A stretch of DNA of 64,000 bases from Saprolegnia diclina VS20 (GCF_000281045.1 NW_008246081.1:612122-676121); one strand, 5' to 3'; shown: positions 12,176 to 23,310, counted from the stretch's first letter. Numbers and translations: made by a program. The notes: a model not told the origin generated them from the letters alone.

Positions 12176-12988
12176 ATGTGGGACTTTGACACGAACGTGT
12201 CGGTGCTGGCGGCCACCTTCTCGGTCGGCCTCGCGTCCTTCCTCATAGGATTCGCCTGCGCGTACCGAGCGACGCGTCGCAAGCATGCGACACAGAATGT
12301 CAACCAAGTGCCCGACATAACGCTCATCAAGTACTGCACCAAAGTGCTGCGGGTGCTGTGCCTCGGCGTCCTTGGCTGCCAGTTTGCACTCTTCTCCCAC
12401 GCCACGTCGATCCCGAGCACGACGCTCAACGTGCCGCTCTACGACAGCTTGTACCGTCCGCTGCTTGGCGCGCTCGGCGCCGCGTTTGGGTTCTCGACCA
12501 ACTTTCACCCGAGCGTGCGCCACCTCTTTTTGGTGGCGATGCTGTCGCTGGTCGTGTTCGATACCATCTCCGAAGTGCACTACCTCTCGATTGCAGAGTG
12601 CGCGGCGAAAGGCCAGCTCTGCACGCCGATTCCGATCACGTCCGACGAGCTATTGCGGCTCGTGCTCCGCGACCTTGCTGGCATCGTCTTGGAGCTCTGG
12701 GCGGCGCTCCAAGTGGCGTACCTCTGCCTTGCCATCGGATGCTGCTCGTCTCGCTACTCGGCACGCCAGCTCTCGATTAGCAATCCATACTCGAACGTCC
12801 GTGATCTTTTGGTCAAGTACCACCCAGAGCTCAAGCTAAAGCCCATGCGGCCGAACGAGCTTGGTCGGCGGCAACACGACGTCGCCGTCTGCGTCCGAGC
12901 AACGCATCTCGAGCATGAGAAAAGTCTCGCGAAGCGCCAAGCCGGTCGCGAGGCGCCAGAGGTCAAACAAGCTGTCACGTCACCTTAG
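12176..12988 (+). CDS. Predicted multi-pass membrane protein, function unknown
   Basis: A 270-residue protein starting MWDFDTNVSV with four or five membrane helices: VLAATFSVGLASFLIGFAC, VLRVLCLGVLGCQFALF, LFLVAMLSLVVFDTI, IVLELWAALQVAYLCLAIGC, and a weaker one near LLGALGAAFG. A hydrophilic, basic C-terminal tail of about 75 residues (from ISNPYSNV) probably faces the cytosol. An in-frame upstream start would add 46 polar residues and is not favoured. I do not recognise the family. Its last codons overlap the 3' end of the convergent E1-like gene by about 9 bp. Confidence 0.7.
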   Translation: MWDFDTNVSVLAATFSVGLASFLIGFACAYRATRRKHATQNVNQVPDITLIKYCTKVLRVLCLGVLGCQFALFSHATSIPSTTLNVPLYDSLYRPLLGALGAAFGFSTNFHPSVRHLFLVAMLSLVVFDTISEVHYLSIAECAAKGQLCTPIPITSDELLRLVLRDLAGIVLELWAALQVAYLCLAIGCCSSRYSARQLSISNPYSNVRDLLVKYHPELKLKPMRPNELGRRQHDVAVCVRATHLEHEKSLAKRQAGREAPEVKQAVTSP

Positions 12989-15900
12989 CTCCAACGCGCG
13001 CTGGAAGACTGACCTTTGCGTTCGCTTGCAAGCATCGGTGCTGCGGTACAGCGTCGTTTGCTGCCATACAATGCACTCGACATGCACCTCGTATTTTGCC
13101 TACAAATATACTCGTTCCACAACGTCGAACATCCATGTATGTACCTGGAGGTAGCGCTCAATGTCTTCCACGGTTAGCAGCCGGGGGGTTAGCGTGCATG
13201 GGATCACCAATTGGCGCCTGCACCCGAGTGAGCTCAAGCAAGGGCGTATTGCATACCACAAGGTCATCTGTTCGGGACACATGCGGAGCGCAACGCCCCG
13301 CGTCGGCTCGAGGGCGATCGACGAGAGCTGGAGCGGTGCCGCAGGACGCTCAAAACGAAGTATGGACGTGTGGGGAGCATAGGTAACTTCGCGAACTGCG
13401 TTGGCCTTTTGCAGCACCAGCTTGACGAGCTCCAGGGTTACGATCCCGGCGACCACGGACGCAGTCGAGACGACGTGGGGCGAGACGCCGCACAGTCCTT
13501 TGCACGTGTAAAAGTCGATCGCTGCAACGTCGTACGTGGCCGCCATCGCGTTGCACCAGCGCTGCACAAAGACAACATGAAGATTTGCGTCGTCCGTCTA
13601 CACTCCACACTTCCCGTCATCGTTTCAAGGATCGATGACTGACCGCATTGAATGGAGTGATGACCAACCGGCCCAGCATGGCCTGTACGTCGCTCAGAGA
13701 CGGGTGCTTGGCTTCACTCCCTTCGTCATTCTTGTAGGCCATTGCCGGTGGTGCCCACGACGCTGCTGCGATCTCATTCAGCGAAACTAGAAGACAAAGA
13801 TGCATGTGAGAGATGAAGCTATCATGTCGTAGCAACGAGCCAGTTGAACGTTGCGTGCCAAGAGGACAGCGGTCACATGCAGCAACGCAAGGTGGGTTGT
13901 CTGGGATACATCAAAGACGATGCTGGTTTCCGCAAACAGCGCCTATGGCCGCGATGAGTTTTGTCCTACGAACCAGAACGCACCTGCAAAAGCCCAAAGG
14001 CCTGATCCAGACACGAATTTGGTGTCAACCCGAGGCACTGGAGGCGACCAAACGTGGCCAGTGTAGTTTGCAGCCAGTCGGGGTTGTATCGCAGTGGCTT
14101 GTTCTGGGCACGGTCGCGACAGTAGGTTTGCACATGGACCAGATGGGACCCAAAGTGGCGCGTGAGAACGCTTTGGGCAAAGAATGCGATGCGCTGAACC
14201 TCGAACGCGCGTGCGTGCTGGAGCCCCGCGTTGTTCTCGATCGACGCATTCTGGAAGCGAGATCGCTGGGCAGCCACTTGGTCGAGCACGTGCAAAGGCA
14301 AGGTCGCATCCACTTCACGGGCAATCCAGCGCTCCGTGACCTCGGGAACATACGCCATGAGGCTGCCTCGCCACGCATCGGCCGTTGCAAGAAGAAATGG
14401 CTTCTTGTACACGAAGCTCTGCTCGTCGAGGTACTTTGCCAACTACGTAAGAATACCGGTGAGGCCAACTACTGTTCAATGGGCATTGACGCTCACCAGA
14501 GCACTCGATGCGGTGCACACTAGCACGTCAAAAGACGTCCAAAACGCTTCATCAAAGGCAGTGTCGAGATGCTACATGCGTCCATAAGCCCTTGAATCGC
14601 AATCGACGACGTTTCTGACAGCAGGGTCGAGATGGATCGTAAGAACTTTGCAGTCATTCGCAAGCGCCGACTTGACACAGACCGCTTTCTTTGAACCGAC
14701 GTCCTTGCTCGCAAAAGTCGCGTGGCTTGCAAGGTCGATAACCTGTCCAAGTAGCTTTGAATGCACAGACATTGCATCCTACTGCACCTGAACGAGGGCA
14801 CCGTCAACAAGGGTGCACTTGGCCAAGTTGGTGCCACCAACACCAAGTAAAGATAGGTTCTAACCGCAAACATGCAGATCCAAGCGCCCCAATCGCTGTA
14901 CCTTTGCGATCTCGGAGCCCAGGGCGCCGCAGCCAACGAGAGCAATGCGTGCGCTCTGTAGCTTTGCCAAGGCGGTTTGTCCGTAGAGGGCGCGGACGTG
15001 AAACTCGTGGTGGCGGTAATGGTCAAGGAACATGGTCTCTTTGGCGAGCTCGGCGCGGTGTGGCAACGCATTCGTGGCATCCCAGTACCACACTTGGGTC
15101 AACGGAAGCCCAAGGCCTATCCTATAGCGTACACTCACCGCTATCGCCGTAAAGCGTACCGACAAACTTGATGGCTTCGCGCGCCGCCAAGCCAGCGACG
15201 GTCGCGCTGAGCGGTACAAGCTCGGTGCTCGCACAACGCGCTAGCTCTAAGATGCTAGCATCGCTCGGTGGGGCCGTGGGAATTGCACACTGTCCTTTCT
15301 CGCTCTATACACCTTGCCGTCAACGATGCATGCAGTAGCAAGTGTATCTACCGCCGCGATAAAGGTCCTTGTACATTTCAACACTTCGTTGGCGTGCTGC
15401 ACGTTGTTGGCTTCGGGCCACTGGCCATGGACGTGCGCATAGGTGTACAGGCCGTGCAGTACGCAGTGCAACAGCATGCTCCGATCTACGACACGCAGAC
15501 TCACACAGACGAGACGTAGCGTGTTTGTACCAGTGTCTTTGGAGCTCAGAAAGCACGGGCACTCGACCAGCGTTGGGTGGAGAATCGATTCGCGGTAGCT
15601 TTTCTACATTGAACGTGGTGCTTCCGAGAGATTTCCTCACGCAATGGTAGGGCTACGTGTGCTAGTTGACGCAGGCCACGGACGCGCCGAAGCTTGAGCC
15701 GAGGCAGCGTCGTCAAATCTCCGATTGGTCGGCCGCGCCCAGCGTCCATGTAGAAGGTGGATGGTGATGCGAGGCGTATGATGCAGCACTGTTCCGCGTG
15801 CGGCCACGGTAAAGAGCTTGTGTCTTGTGTGCAAAAGGAGAACGCGACAACGTCGCCCATTTGCAATCGCTGCAGGACACGTCGGCGTCAGCGACGTACA

Positions 15901-16733
15901 TGATATCTATATACCTGCTCGACGACGTCCTCCCGCACGACCACGAGGCCCGTGCTGGTGTCCAGAGAAGCCACAGTAAACTCCAAGCTGTCGTCTTCCC
16001 ACGCCTAAAGCAGCAATATGATCGTGTCATCCATGGTCGATAAAGCGGAGGACTTCGTGGGACGGTCCAAAGTCGACAAAGAGGGATGCAAGGACGCCTC
16101 GGCTCTCAACGACGATCGTTCCAATGGGAGGGACTTGAGCGCGACAAAATTCGTTGAGACCGACAATCTCCTCGCGCAAGAGTCCTCCGCTCGCGAAGAG
16201 GACGAGCTACAACGCTGGGCGTAGGCAGAGGTTGCAGTCGAGCTTTGTACGTGGTAGTGGAGGAGAAGGTCTGGCGTCAAGACACCCGAGAGCGTCCGTA
16301 GCGTTGTATACGGGCTCTTGGCGCTCGCAGCCTCCTTGATGACCACCGACCTCTTCTGCCCAATGCTCCGTGGCCCATACCACGTCTACGCAGCTCCTTG
16401 AGCCATGCAGGCTTGGCGCATGGGCGTACGCTCGTGGGTAGGTCGTCGTCCGTAACGAGTGCGTCGTCGTAGAGCGTGAGGTCGCGGATGCCATGTAACA
16501 TGAGGTTCTTGACTACATGCAGCACTCGCATCTCCATGGAGGCCATGAGCTTCGTACCGAGCTCGACGCCGACGCTTCGGAGTCCGACGACGAGCACATG
16601 CATGCTCGTGATCGTTTCCATCCTGCATCATCCTTCCATGGTCTTCCTCGCCCATGCATGTACCTCCATGATCCTACCAGCTGGATCCATACGCCACGAG
16701 CGACCGCGCAAAGAATTCGTTGGCCGTCGCCAT
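12980..16733 (-). CDS. UBA1-type ubiquitin E1-like protein, probably catalytically dead
   Basis: Start MATANEFFARSLVAYGSSW joins METITSMHVLVVGLRSVGVEL across an intron, then KNLMLHGIRDLTLYDDA: the inactive-half ThiF fold of UBA1. Later blocks follow UBA1 order: RGVLASLFVDFGPSHEV, LSATVAGLAAREAIKFVGTLYGD, WYWDATNALP, second ThiF GCGALGSEIAK, VYKKPFLLATADAWRG, GVSPHVVSTASVVAGIVTLELVKL, and a UFD-like end reached by an intron after ERYLQ (AKYEVHVECIVWQQTTLY). Key active-half features differ: SNLNRQFLF is replaced by DLASHATFA, though the following KDVGSKKA is kept, and where UBA1 has CTLKNFP this protein reads ATLPLHVLD. It therefore looks like an E1 pseudoenzyme rather than a ubiquitin activator. 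Small exon details are uncertain. Confidence 0.7.
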
Positions 16734-17119
16734 GCTCGGCGCCGCTTCCAAATGAACTCGGCGCGGGTCCGGATCCGTACTTTACTGGGATTTCAAATCG
16801 CACTTATACGAAAAAGGTCGGATAATGGCCGAGTGGCTCGTTCACGACGCAGGGATTTTCCCGTGGGCAAAACGTTTGTACGACGCCAAGACCTCGTAGC
16901 GTAGTCTATCTACTTGGACGTATGGCTACCTCACTGCAGGATGGGCTATCTCTGCCAGTGGTCTAGAGGTATATCGCGCAATAGTACTAGAAAATGTATA
17001 CGAAAAGTCAGCAAACAACTGACCTATGACGCATGAGCCAATCAAACGCGTGGATTGCCTCCCGTTTCCAGAACTGAGCATCTTGACCAGCAATTTTGAA
17101 CGCGATTGGCAGCAGCAAG
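16734..17119. promoter_or_regulatory. Divergent promoter region between E1-like gene and TTC27
   Basis: Head-to-head spacer of 386 bp. A CCAAT box at 17038-17042 lies about 80 bp before the TTC27 start, and an inverted one (gattgg) at about 17104-17109. No coding sequence is recognised. Confidence 0.45.
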
Positions 17120-20101
17120 ATGGACTCGGACTCGGATGACGACTTTGCCGTCTTTGGCATGGACGCTAGCGCCATGGCCAACGTCGTCGACGACGACTCG
17201 CTCACGGATGCCGAGCTGCTCCAGAAGGCCGAGGTCGCGATCCTCGAGACGAACGCGGCCTCAATCGAGCCGTTGCTCGCGCAAGCCACGTCCGAGCGCA
17301 CTCGCGCGCTCCTTAACATGGCCTTGCTCCTCACCAAGGGCCAGTACGCCGACGTGCTTCGCTTGCAGCCGGTCCAGGACCTTTTTTCGCAGCTCCAGCA
17401 GTCGGAGGCGCGCCAGCAAGCGTCGGCGCATGCGTGCACGTACATTGCCCAGGCGCTCGAAGTGCTTTTCGCGGCTTCCGACGACAAGCTCTCGCTCGGC
17501 TACACGGTGCTCTTTGGCGCGATCGCGCTCCTCGACTTGTTTGTGCAGCTCAACTACACGGGCCCGGCCATCGAAGACGAGAAGCTCGCAGACCTCTACA
17601 CGCTCTGCCACGTGCTGTTGCCGGCGAACGAACGCCATGTGACCAAGCGTGGTCTCCACACGAACGCAATCGTGTCGCTCCAGGTCGATGGCGAGTCGCC
17701 CTTTAGCATCTGCGAGCACCCGTACTTTCTCGAGCTCGCGCGCTGCCTCCTCCACTACCTCGGTCTCCAGTCGTTTGTCAACTGGTCGCATCCCGAAGCG
17801 ATCGACCGCATCAACAAGTTTACGCCCATGGACCAGTTTACGCGCCAGCCGCGCACGTCGAATGGATTCCAGCGCCCGATCAGCGCCGACGTCATGGTGG
17901 CGCTGCGGTCGATGGTGTCGCACCACTGGTGGTGCGGCCGGGCGCTGATTGCGCACCAGCGCCTCCTCATCACAAAGTCGCCGAGCAACACGCTCTGGGC
18001 CGAGACGCAGCTGTGTTTTTCGTTTGCGCTTTCGCAGTTCCACGCAGCGAACTGCTCGTCGCCGTACCTGCCGGCGCGCGCCGAACTCGAGTGGGGCCTT
18101 GCCCAGCACTTTTTCGAAGTCAAGAACAAGGGCCGCGCCGACTTTAGCCGTGCGCTGCAGACGACCGGTCTCCAAGTCCTTCTCTCGGGCTCGATGGGGA
18201 AGCGCACCAAGTTTCAGGTCAAGGAAGTCGCGCAGATGGTGCTGCTCGCCAAGTCGCGCATCGAAAACACGCAGACGAGCTCCGAGTTTGCGGCAGCGAC
18301 GGCCCAAAGTACCCACGTCGACTTTGGCGGGCTCAGCACGGGCGAATCGGACGCGACCGATGGCGACGAGCTCTCGGCCGAAGACAAGCTCATTGCGGGC
18401 GGCGAGGCTGCGTACCGCACCATCACGCGCGACCAAGCCGACCCGGACAACATCCTCCTCGAGAAGATTGCGTTTACAGACGCGATCGACAACGCCAACT
18501 TGCAAGTCGTCGACCAAACGATCTTGCTCGCGCTCTGCCTCGACGTCAAAAACTCGAACGCGAACGACGGTCTTACGCGCGAGCAAATGATGCCGTACCT
18601 CACGCGCGTCCTCGACAACCCCAACAACTGGATGGTCTACTCGACGGGCCTTCTTGAGCGTGCGTGGCTCGAGTGCGAGACAATGCGATCACGCGAACGT
18701 GCGGTGCTTCAGATGCAAGCACTTGTCGACCAGCACACGACGCGCCTCACGATCACGCAGACGTCCCTCAAGATGATCCAGGACGCGGCCCCCGCGCACG
18801 AACGCATGGAACACATTTACTCGCTCGTCTTCCCGCCGCGGTATGCGCTCAAGCGCGACCTCGCCGAGCGCTACTTGGGTCTTGGCGTCTACAACAGCGC
18901 GCTCGAGATCTTCCAGGAGCTCGAAATGTGGGACGAAATCGTGCAGTGCCACCAGCTGCTCGACCAGCCCAAGCGCGCCGAAGCCATGGTGCGCCAGCGC
19001 CTGGAGGTCGCGCCGACGCCCTTCATGTGGTGCTCGCTCGGCGACATCACCGACGACGTCGCGCACTACGAGACGTCGTGGAACGTCTCGAACGGCCGAT
19101 TCGCGCGCGCCAAGCGGTCGTGGGCGCGCAAGCTCTACGAGCAGGGCGACATTCCGGCCGCGATTGCGCATCTCCAGGACGCGACCAAGGTGCAGCCCAT
19201 GTACACGCAAGCGTGGTTCTTCCTCGGGTCCCTTGCGATGCGCATGTCGCAGTGGGTCGTGGCGTTCGAGGCCTTTACGCACGCAGTGCAGCTCTCGCCT
19301 GATGACGGCGAAGCGTGGGGCAACATTGGCTCGATCCACCTCCGCCTCAAGAACTATGGCCAAGCCTTCTCGGCCTTCCAAGAGGCGCTCAAGCAGAAGC
19401 GCAACATGTGGCAGATGTGGGAGAACTTCCTCCTCTGCGCGATGGAGTGTGCGCGGTACGGTGACGCCATGTACGCGATGCACATGCTCCTCGACCTCCG
19501 CGACAAGCACAAGCGCCCGATCGACCACGAAGTGCTCGCGTGGCTCGTCGAGGCCATTGTCTACCCGGCCAAGCGCACGGATGGTGAAGACGATGATGCA
19601 TCGACGATCGAAGACGACTCGGTGGATGCGTCGCAAGTCGACGTTGGCTCGATGGCGGTCCTCGATGACGACGACGAGGACAAGATCCCGACGGTCGCGC
19701 CGCCCGTGTCCGAGTACAACTATACCAAGCAGCTCGGAAAGCTCCTCGGCCGCATCACGTCCATTGTGACCAACGACGCCAAGGTGTGGCAGGTCTACGC
19801 GCACTACCAGGACGGCGTCGGGCAGGCCCAGAAGGCGCGCGAGTGCCGCTTGAAGGAGTGCCGCGCGCTCCAAAAGGCAGGGTGGGAGACCAATCGGGAC
19901 GACATTGTGCCGCTCTGCAAGGCGGCACTGCGCCTCGCCAACGACTACCTCGACGACGGCTCCAAAACCGCCCTCTACGACTGCCGCATGTACCTCAAGA
20001 CGCTCACCAAGAAGGCTCAAGTGACGTTCGCTGACTTGCCCGAAGTCGTCGAAGTGGCCGCGATGCTGCAGGACATTGAGGCCCGCGAAGCGGCGGCATA
20101 A
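17120..20101 (+). CDS. TTC27: TTC27 homologue, tetratricopeptide repeat protein
   Basis: Intronless, about 990 residues, starting MDSDSDDDFAVFGMD with an acidic N-terminus. The middle carries the TTC27/Emw1 signature WLECETMRSRERAVLQMQALVDQ. The C-terminal third is a TPR array: RYLGLGVYNSALEIFQELEMWD, SWARKLYEQGDIPAAIAHLQDAT, AWFFLGSLAMRMSQWVVAFEAFTHAVQL, AWGNIGSIHLRLKNYGQAFSAFQEAL. Family members are conserved eukaryotic scaffold proteins; the yeast one is needed for cell-wall integrity. The molecular role is unresolved. Length matches the family. The ATG at 17120 is the first that makes sense; the 8 codons before it start without ATG. Intronless structure is unusual among its neighbours. 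Confidence 0.9.
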   Translation: MDSDSDDDFAVFGMDASAMANVVDDDSLTDAELLQKAEVAILETNAASIEPLLAQATSERTRALLNMALLLTKGQYADVLRLQPVQDLFSQLQQSEARQQASAHACTYIAQALEVLFAASDDKLSLGYTVLFGAIALLDLFVQLNYTGPAIEDEKLADLYTLCHVLLPANERHVTKRGLHTNAIVSLQVDGESPFSICEHPYFLELARCLLHYLGLQSFVNWSHPEAIDRINKFTPMDQFTRQPRTSNGFQRPISADVMVALRSMVSHHWWCGRALIAHQRLLITKSPSNTLWAETQLCFSFALSQFHAANCSSPYLPARAELEWGLAQHFFEVKNKGRADFSRALQTTGLQVLLSGSMGKRTKFQVKEVAQMVLLAKSRIENTQTSSEFAAATAQSTHVDFGGLSTGESDATDGDELSAEDKLIAGGEAAYRTITRDQADPDNILLEKIAFTDAIDNANLQVVDQTILLALCLDVKNSNANDGLTREQMMPYLTRVLDNPNNWMVYSTGLLERAWLECETMRSRERAVLQMQALVDQHTTRLTITQTSLKMIQDAAPAHERMEHIYSLVFPPRYALKRDLAERYLGLGVYNSALEIFQELEMWDEIVQCHQLLDQPKRAEAMVRQRLEVAPTPFMWCSLGDITDDVAHYETSWNVSNGRFARAKRSWARKLYEQGDIPAAIAHLQDATKVQPMYTQAWFFLGSLAMRMSQWVVAFEAFTHAVQLSPDDGEAWGNIGSIHLRLKNYGQAFSAFQEALKQKRNMWQMWENFLLCAMECARYGDAMYAMHMLLDLRDKHKRPIDHEVLAWLVEAIVYPAKRTDGEDDDASTIEDDSVDASQVDVGSMAVLDDDDEDKIPTVAPPVSEYNYTKQLGKLLGRITSIVTNDAKVWQVYAHYQDGVGQAQKARECRLKECRALQKAGWETNRDDIVPLCKAALRLANDYLDDGSKTALYDCRMYLKTLTKKAQVTFADLPEVVEVAAMLQDIEAREAAA

Positions 20102-20329
20102 TGCAAATCAATCCAAACTGGACAAGTGTTTCGATCGGAGCTCCCGTTCTGCGCATAGAGTCACAGAGTCGGGGGTCTGGAGTCTGCGGGCAGAACCATC
20201 TTATGAGACACACTGTGGGTCTTCTCACGGCAGCGGCCAAATCGAATGCGTGTTGCATGATGGTGTCCTACAGCGCACTAGTTTTGCTACGGTAGCAGAA
20301 TCAAGTGCATGTTGGTATTAAAGGAGATG

Positions 20330-20985
20330 GGTGCGGTCGCCGCCGTCGCTGAGGTAACGACTGGGTTCTGAGACATAGATGTTGGGTCCCAAATGTCCGG
20401 CGAGAGGAGTGCGCTTGAGACCGTGTCGGCATCGAGCTCGATGCAGTCGAGACGAAGGTACCGACAAGAGCACGGGGTCTCAAACCACGGAGCTGGCTCG
20501 AGGATGCAATCTCAAGGGCACGTGACCCGACTCGCTCGCGTGAAGGTCACGTTCCCAAGCAGCGCCATGACGAGCACAATTTGGAGCCAGAAAAGGCGCG
20601 TTTGGCACGGCTGCGGCGAACCTCCAACGACTTGCGTCCCTCCGCGAAGGCTTGGAGCGGGTCGGAAAAGTGTGGCGGACGCACACCAATGGTCTCGGCC
20701 ACAGCGACCGCATGTCGGATGGTTGCCGCAAGCGCACGTGGTGAACGAGCTGCCGGAGGTTGACCCAGCTCGAGGCAAAGCCTTGTTGCGCCAATCTTTA
20801 ACGCCGAGCTCAGAATGAGAAAGCGAAGCGGTGGCAAATTGCGCGTCATCCACGGTAGCGAGTACTCTTGGCGCATGTCGCCATAGAGGTTCATGGGAAT
20901 CGGCAACTAAAACTGGACTAGGGAAATGCCCACGGCAAGGACAAAGCTCACAACGACGTATGTCACACCAGTTTGTTGAGTGTGA
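20330..20985 (-). pseudogene. Decayed paralogue of the LRR-membrane protein at 31.1 kb
   Basis: Blocks align in order with the intact gene at 31120-32967: SFVLAVGISLVQF vs SFVLTIGFALTRF; MRQEYSLPWMTRNL vs KRTEYSLLWMTRYL; RRSRAKRAF vs RRQRAQQVF; VMALLGNVTF vs GAAILSNVLY; EPAPWFETPCSCRYL vs ETAPWFQAQCTCRYL. The copy carries a TAG right after VGISLVQF, a one-base frame change at a TTTT run after AKRAF, and a TGA at 20512-20514 between VTCP and DCILEP. Nothing matching the LRR and LNR half follows. The TAG could be an intron border and the T-run could be a base-calling slip, but the TGA and the truncation still argue for a dead gene fragment. Confidence 0.65.
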
Positions 20986-21298
20986 GCGCAAGTTGCTTCA
21001 GAACGGCTGGGGGGTTATTGGGTCCCGAGCGTCCGTTTCGATTTGGCGCCAAAACCCTGCGGGCCGTCGCTACACAAGTAATGGACCTGTCGTGTATTTA
21101 GTCGTAGCGATGGCCTTGGTTGTCGTCGGCTAGGTTCGGAGTCGACGCATTTCTCTCAAGTCCAGAATGCATCCGGATCCTATTATCCGGATGCGATCTT
21201 TGCCGGGATGGGATTGGTCGAAATCCCAGCGTGGTTTCACTTCAACGTGGGGCGGCTGTATCCGGATCGCCAAGAGCCATTTTCGGACCGGTGGCAAG

Positions 21299-22497
21299 AT
21301 GGCCAAGAAAGCAAACAAGGGCAAGAAGGCTGGCGTGGCGACCGCGCCGTCGTCGCCCGTCAAGAAGGCAGCGCCCAAGTGCTCGAGCTACCCGTCGACG
21401 CCGGTCTCGACGTCCAAGACGTCGGCCTCTTCACCCTTGGCCTCGGACATTCCCGACGAGGTGCACCCGGTCGACGACTTGAGCATGGAGACAGTCGCGC
21501 CCAAGATTGAGCGCCGACTCTCGGCGCGCCCAGGCGCCGCGGACTTGGATCAGCAGAATATCATCCATACGCTGAGCATGGCGCCGCAGCTCCAAGCGTC
21601 GGCCAAGTTGCTCGAGCGCAATCTAAGTGCCAACTCGGTCAGCCACTTGCTCGAGAAGCGTCGGTCACTCCACGAGCTTGCGGATCAAGGCCTTGTCACG
21701 AACAGCTCCAAGGTGGCGCCGACGCTTCAGGCCAAGAGTGATCAGCTCAAGCGGCAGCTCACGGCCGACAAGCTGCACAAGCAAATCAACCGCCGGCCGT
21801 CCCAGAAGGAGCTCACGGAACAAGGCGTGCTAGACGACGGTACGCTGCATCCATGCCGCTTTACCACGACGTCTCTTCTCATTAAATGTGTAGGTCAAGT
21901 GGCTCCAAGCTTGCTTGCGACCGCCAAGAAGCTCGAGCGCGCGATGATCGAGAACCAAGTCGGCCACCTCCTCGAGACCCGTCCGGGTATGCAGGACATG
22001 TTGTCTCAAAACATTTGCTCGGGTTCGTACCATCCTTCGACGCGACACCGCCAATGTAATGTCGATTGTCTAGAGCCGCCGCAGGTCGCGAATGCCATCC
22101 AAGGCGTCATGCACTCCCTCGAACGCAACCTCAAGGCGGACCAGCTCTCGCGCAAGCTGCGCACGCGTCGGTCGTTTGAAGACCTCTCGGCCGGACGTAC
22201 GATCCTCGCGTGAGCTTGCGTGCAGGCGCTAAGCGTCATGTAGAAGCGACCAAGCCGCGCAGCTCGTCGGTGCAAGAGAATGCTGCCCGTCGGTCGCGCT
22301 ACACGCTTGCGCTCAAAGCTGCGTCTCGCATCGCTGCGGACAAGCTCATTTCGCCAGCAGAAAAAGGCTGTCTGAAGGACTGCATCCTCGCGGACGACCC
22401 GCGCGTCCTCAAGGCCATGACCGCGTACGAGGCCGACAAGGACGTTGAAGAGATGCTCGACTCGCTGTACCGTATTGCCAAAAAAGTGGCTCTTTGA
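21299..22497 (+). CDS. RPEL-repeat, actin-binding protein
   Basis: Starts MAKKANKGKK with a basic, SP-rich N-terminus. Four RPEL-type repeats follow, each a leucine/arginine helix then a second helix with an EL/DL turn: LERNLSANSV...RRSLHELADQGLV, LKRQLTADKL...RPSQKELTEQGVL, LERAMIENQV...RPGMQDMLSQNI, LERNLKADQL...RRSFEDLSAG. Introns near 21842-21893 and 22036-22072 carry stops or non-repeat sequence and are removed in frame; a third joins AGQ to ATKPRSSS, after which a helical tail ends IAKKVAL at 22497. RPEL motifs bind G-actin in MRTF and Phactr proteins, so this is probably a G-actin sensor or regulator. No SAP or phosphatase-binding domain is seen. Confidence 0.75.
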
Positions 22498-22649
22498 GCA
22501 CTTCGCCACATATAGCACATGAAGCGATGGCTGTGTGCACTCCTCCTTGCTCGCTCTTGTACAAGTTGGTGCTCCAATGTGGCAGAAGAGGTCGAAGGCG
22601 TCGGCGTGCAGTGGTCGAGGACGCAGTAGTAGGTAGTGTGTTGGTATTC

Positions 22650-23093
22650 TTATCGAAAGCATGGCAGCGACTCCATGTATTGGCGCACGCTGTGGCGGAA
22701 GAGCTTGCACTTGATGGGTTTGGTGCTCTTGGCGTCGTGCACCGGGTTCTTGGTCACGAGCTCGACATAGAGGTTGCCGTAGAGGTGCTGGAGGACGTCC
22801 TGGAGGTCGCCCGTGTTGTTGTCGCTCGTCAAGATGAAGCGCAGCCCCGACGCGGTCTCCAAATGATGACACGTGTACGTATCGGTCTTGAACGTCTTGA
22901 GCGACTGCGACGACGTCGTCGAGGCCGTCGGCGCCATCTTGCGCAGAAACTCCTTGAGCGAGAAAATGAGGCCGAACATGAGCCGCTTCTCTTCCTCGGC
23001 GTCGCTCAGCGTCATAGCGTCACTGCTGCGGTTCCACTCCTCGTAGAGGAGGCAGGCGCCAGCGCGGTTGAAGATGTACAGGTTGTAGATCAT
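22650..23093 (-). CDS. TRAPPC1: TRAPPC1 (Bet5), TRAPP tethering-complex subunit
   Basis: Starts MIYNLYIFNRAGACLLYEEW, the family hallmark, and continues with FGLIFSLKEFLRKMAP, CHHLETASGLRFILTSDN and LYGNLYVELVTKNP, ending SVRQYMESLPCFR. At 147 residues it matches the usual length of this longin-fold subunit. TRAPP acts as a Rab GEF/tether in ER-to-Golgi and later traffic. Single exon. An upstream in-frame extension is possible but does not resemble the family. Convergent with the RPEL gene. Confidence 0.92.
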   Translation of the reverse strand: MIYNLYIFNRAGACLLYEEWNRSSDAMTLSDAEEEKRLMFGLIFSLKEFLRKMAPTASTTSSQSLKTFKTDTYTCHHLETASGLRFILTSDNNTGDLQDVLQHLYGNLYVELVTKNPVHDAKSTKPIKCKLFRHSVRQYMESLPCFR

Positions 23094-23310
23094 CGTCGTC
23101 GTCGTCGGTCGGGCTCTTGGCTGTCGAAATGGACGGCGTGTGCCCTCGCGATGCCATTGGACGATAATATTTTCGCGTAACCCAATCAAATCGCTGGAAA
23201 AAAAGAATTCGAAACTGCAGATTCGAGAGCTTCGAGAAAGGCGTGCTGACCGATTTCGCGAAGCTGCGGCAGGGCTGCTGCTGATCTATGGGCAAGACAC
23301 GGACGTAGCT

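Noticed and set aside
17261-20020. Two minus-strand open frames of more than 440 codons
   Set aside because: They lie antisense to TTC27 and are R/E/V-rich, as expected from the reverse of a GC-rich gene.
20512-20514. In-frame TGA considered as selenocysteine or a reassigned stop
   Set aside because: No other gene in the window uses internal TGA, the intact paralogue has sense codons there, and the same copy has other lesions.
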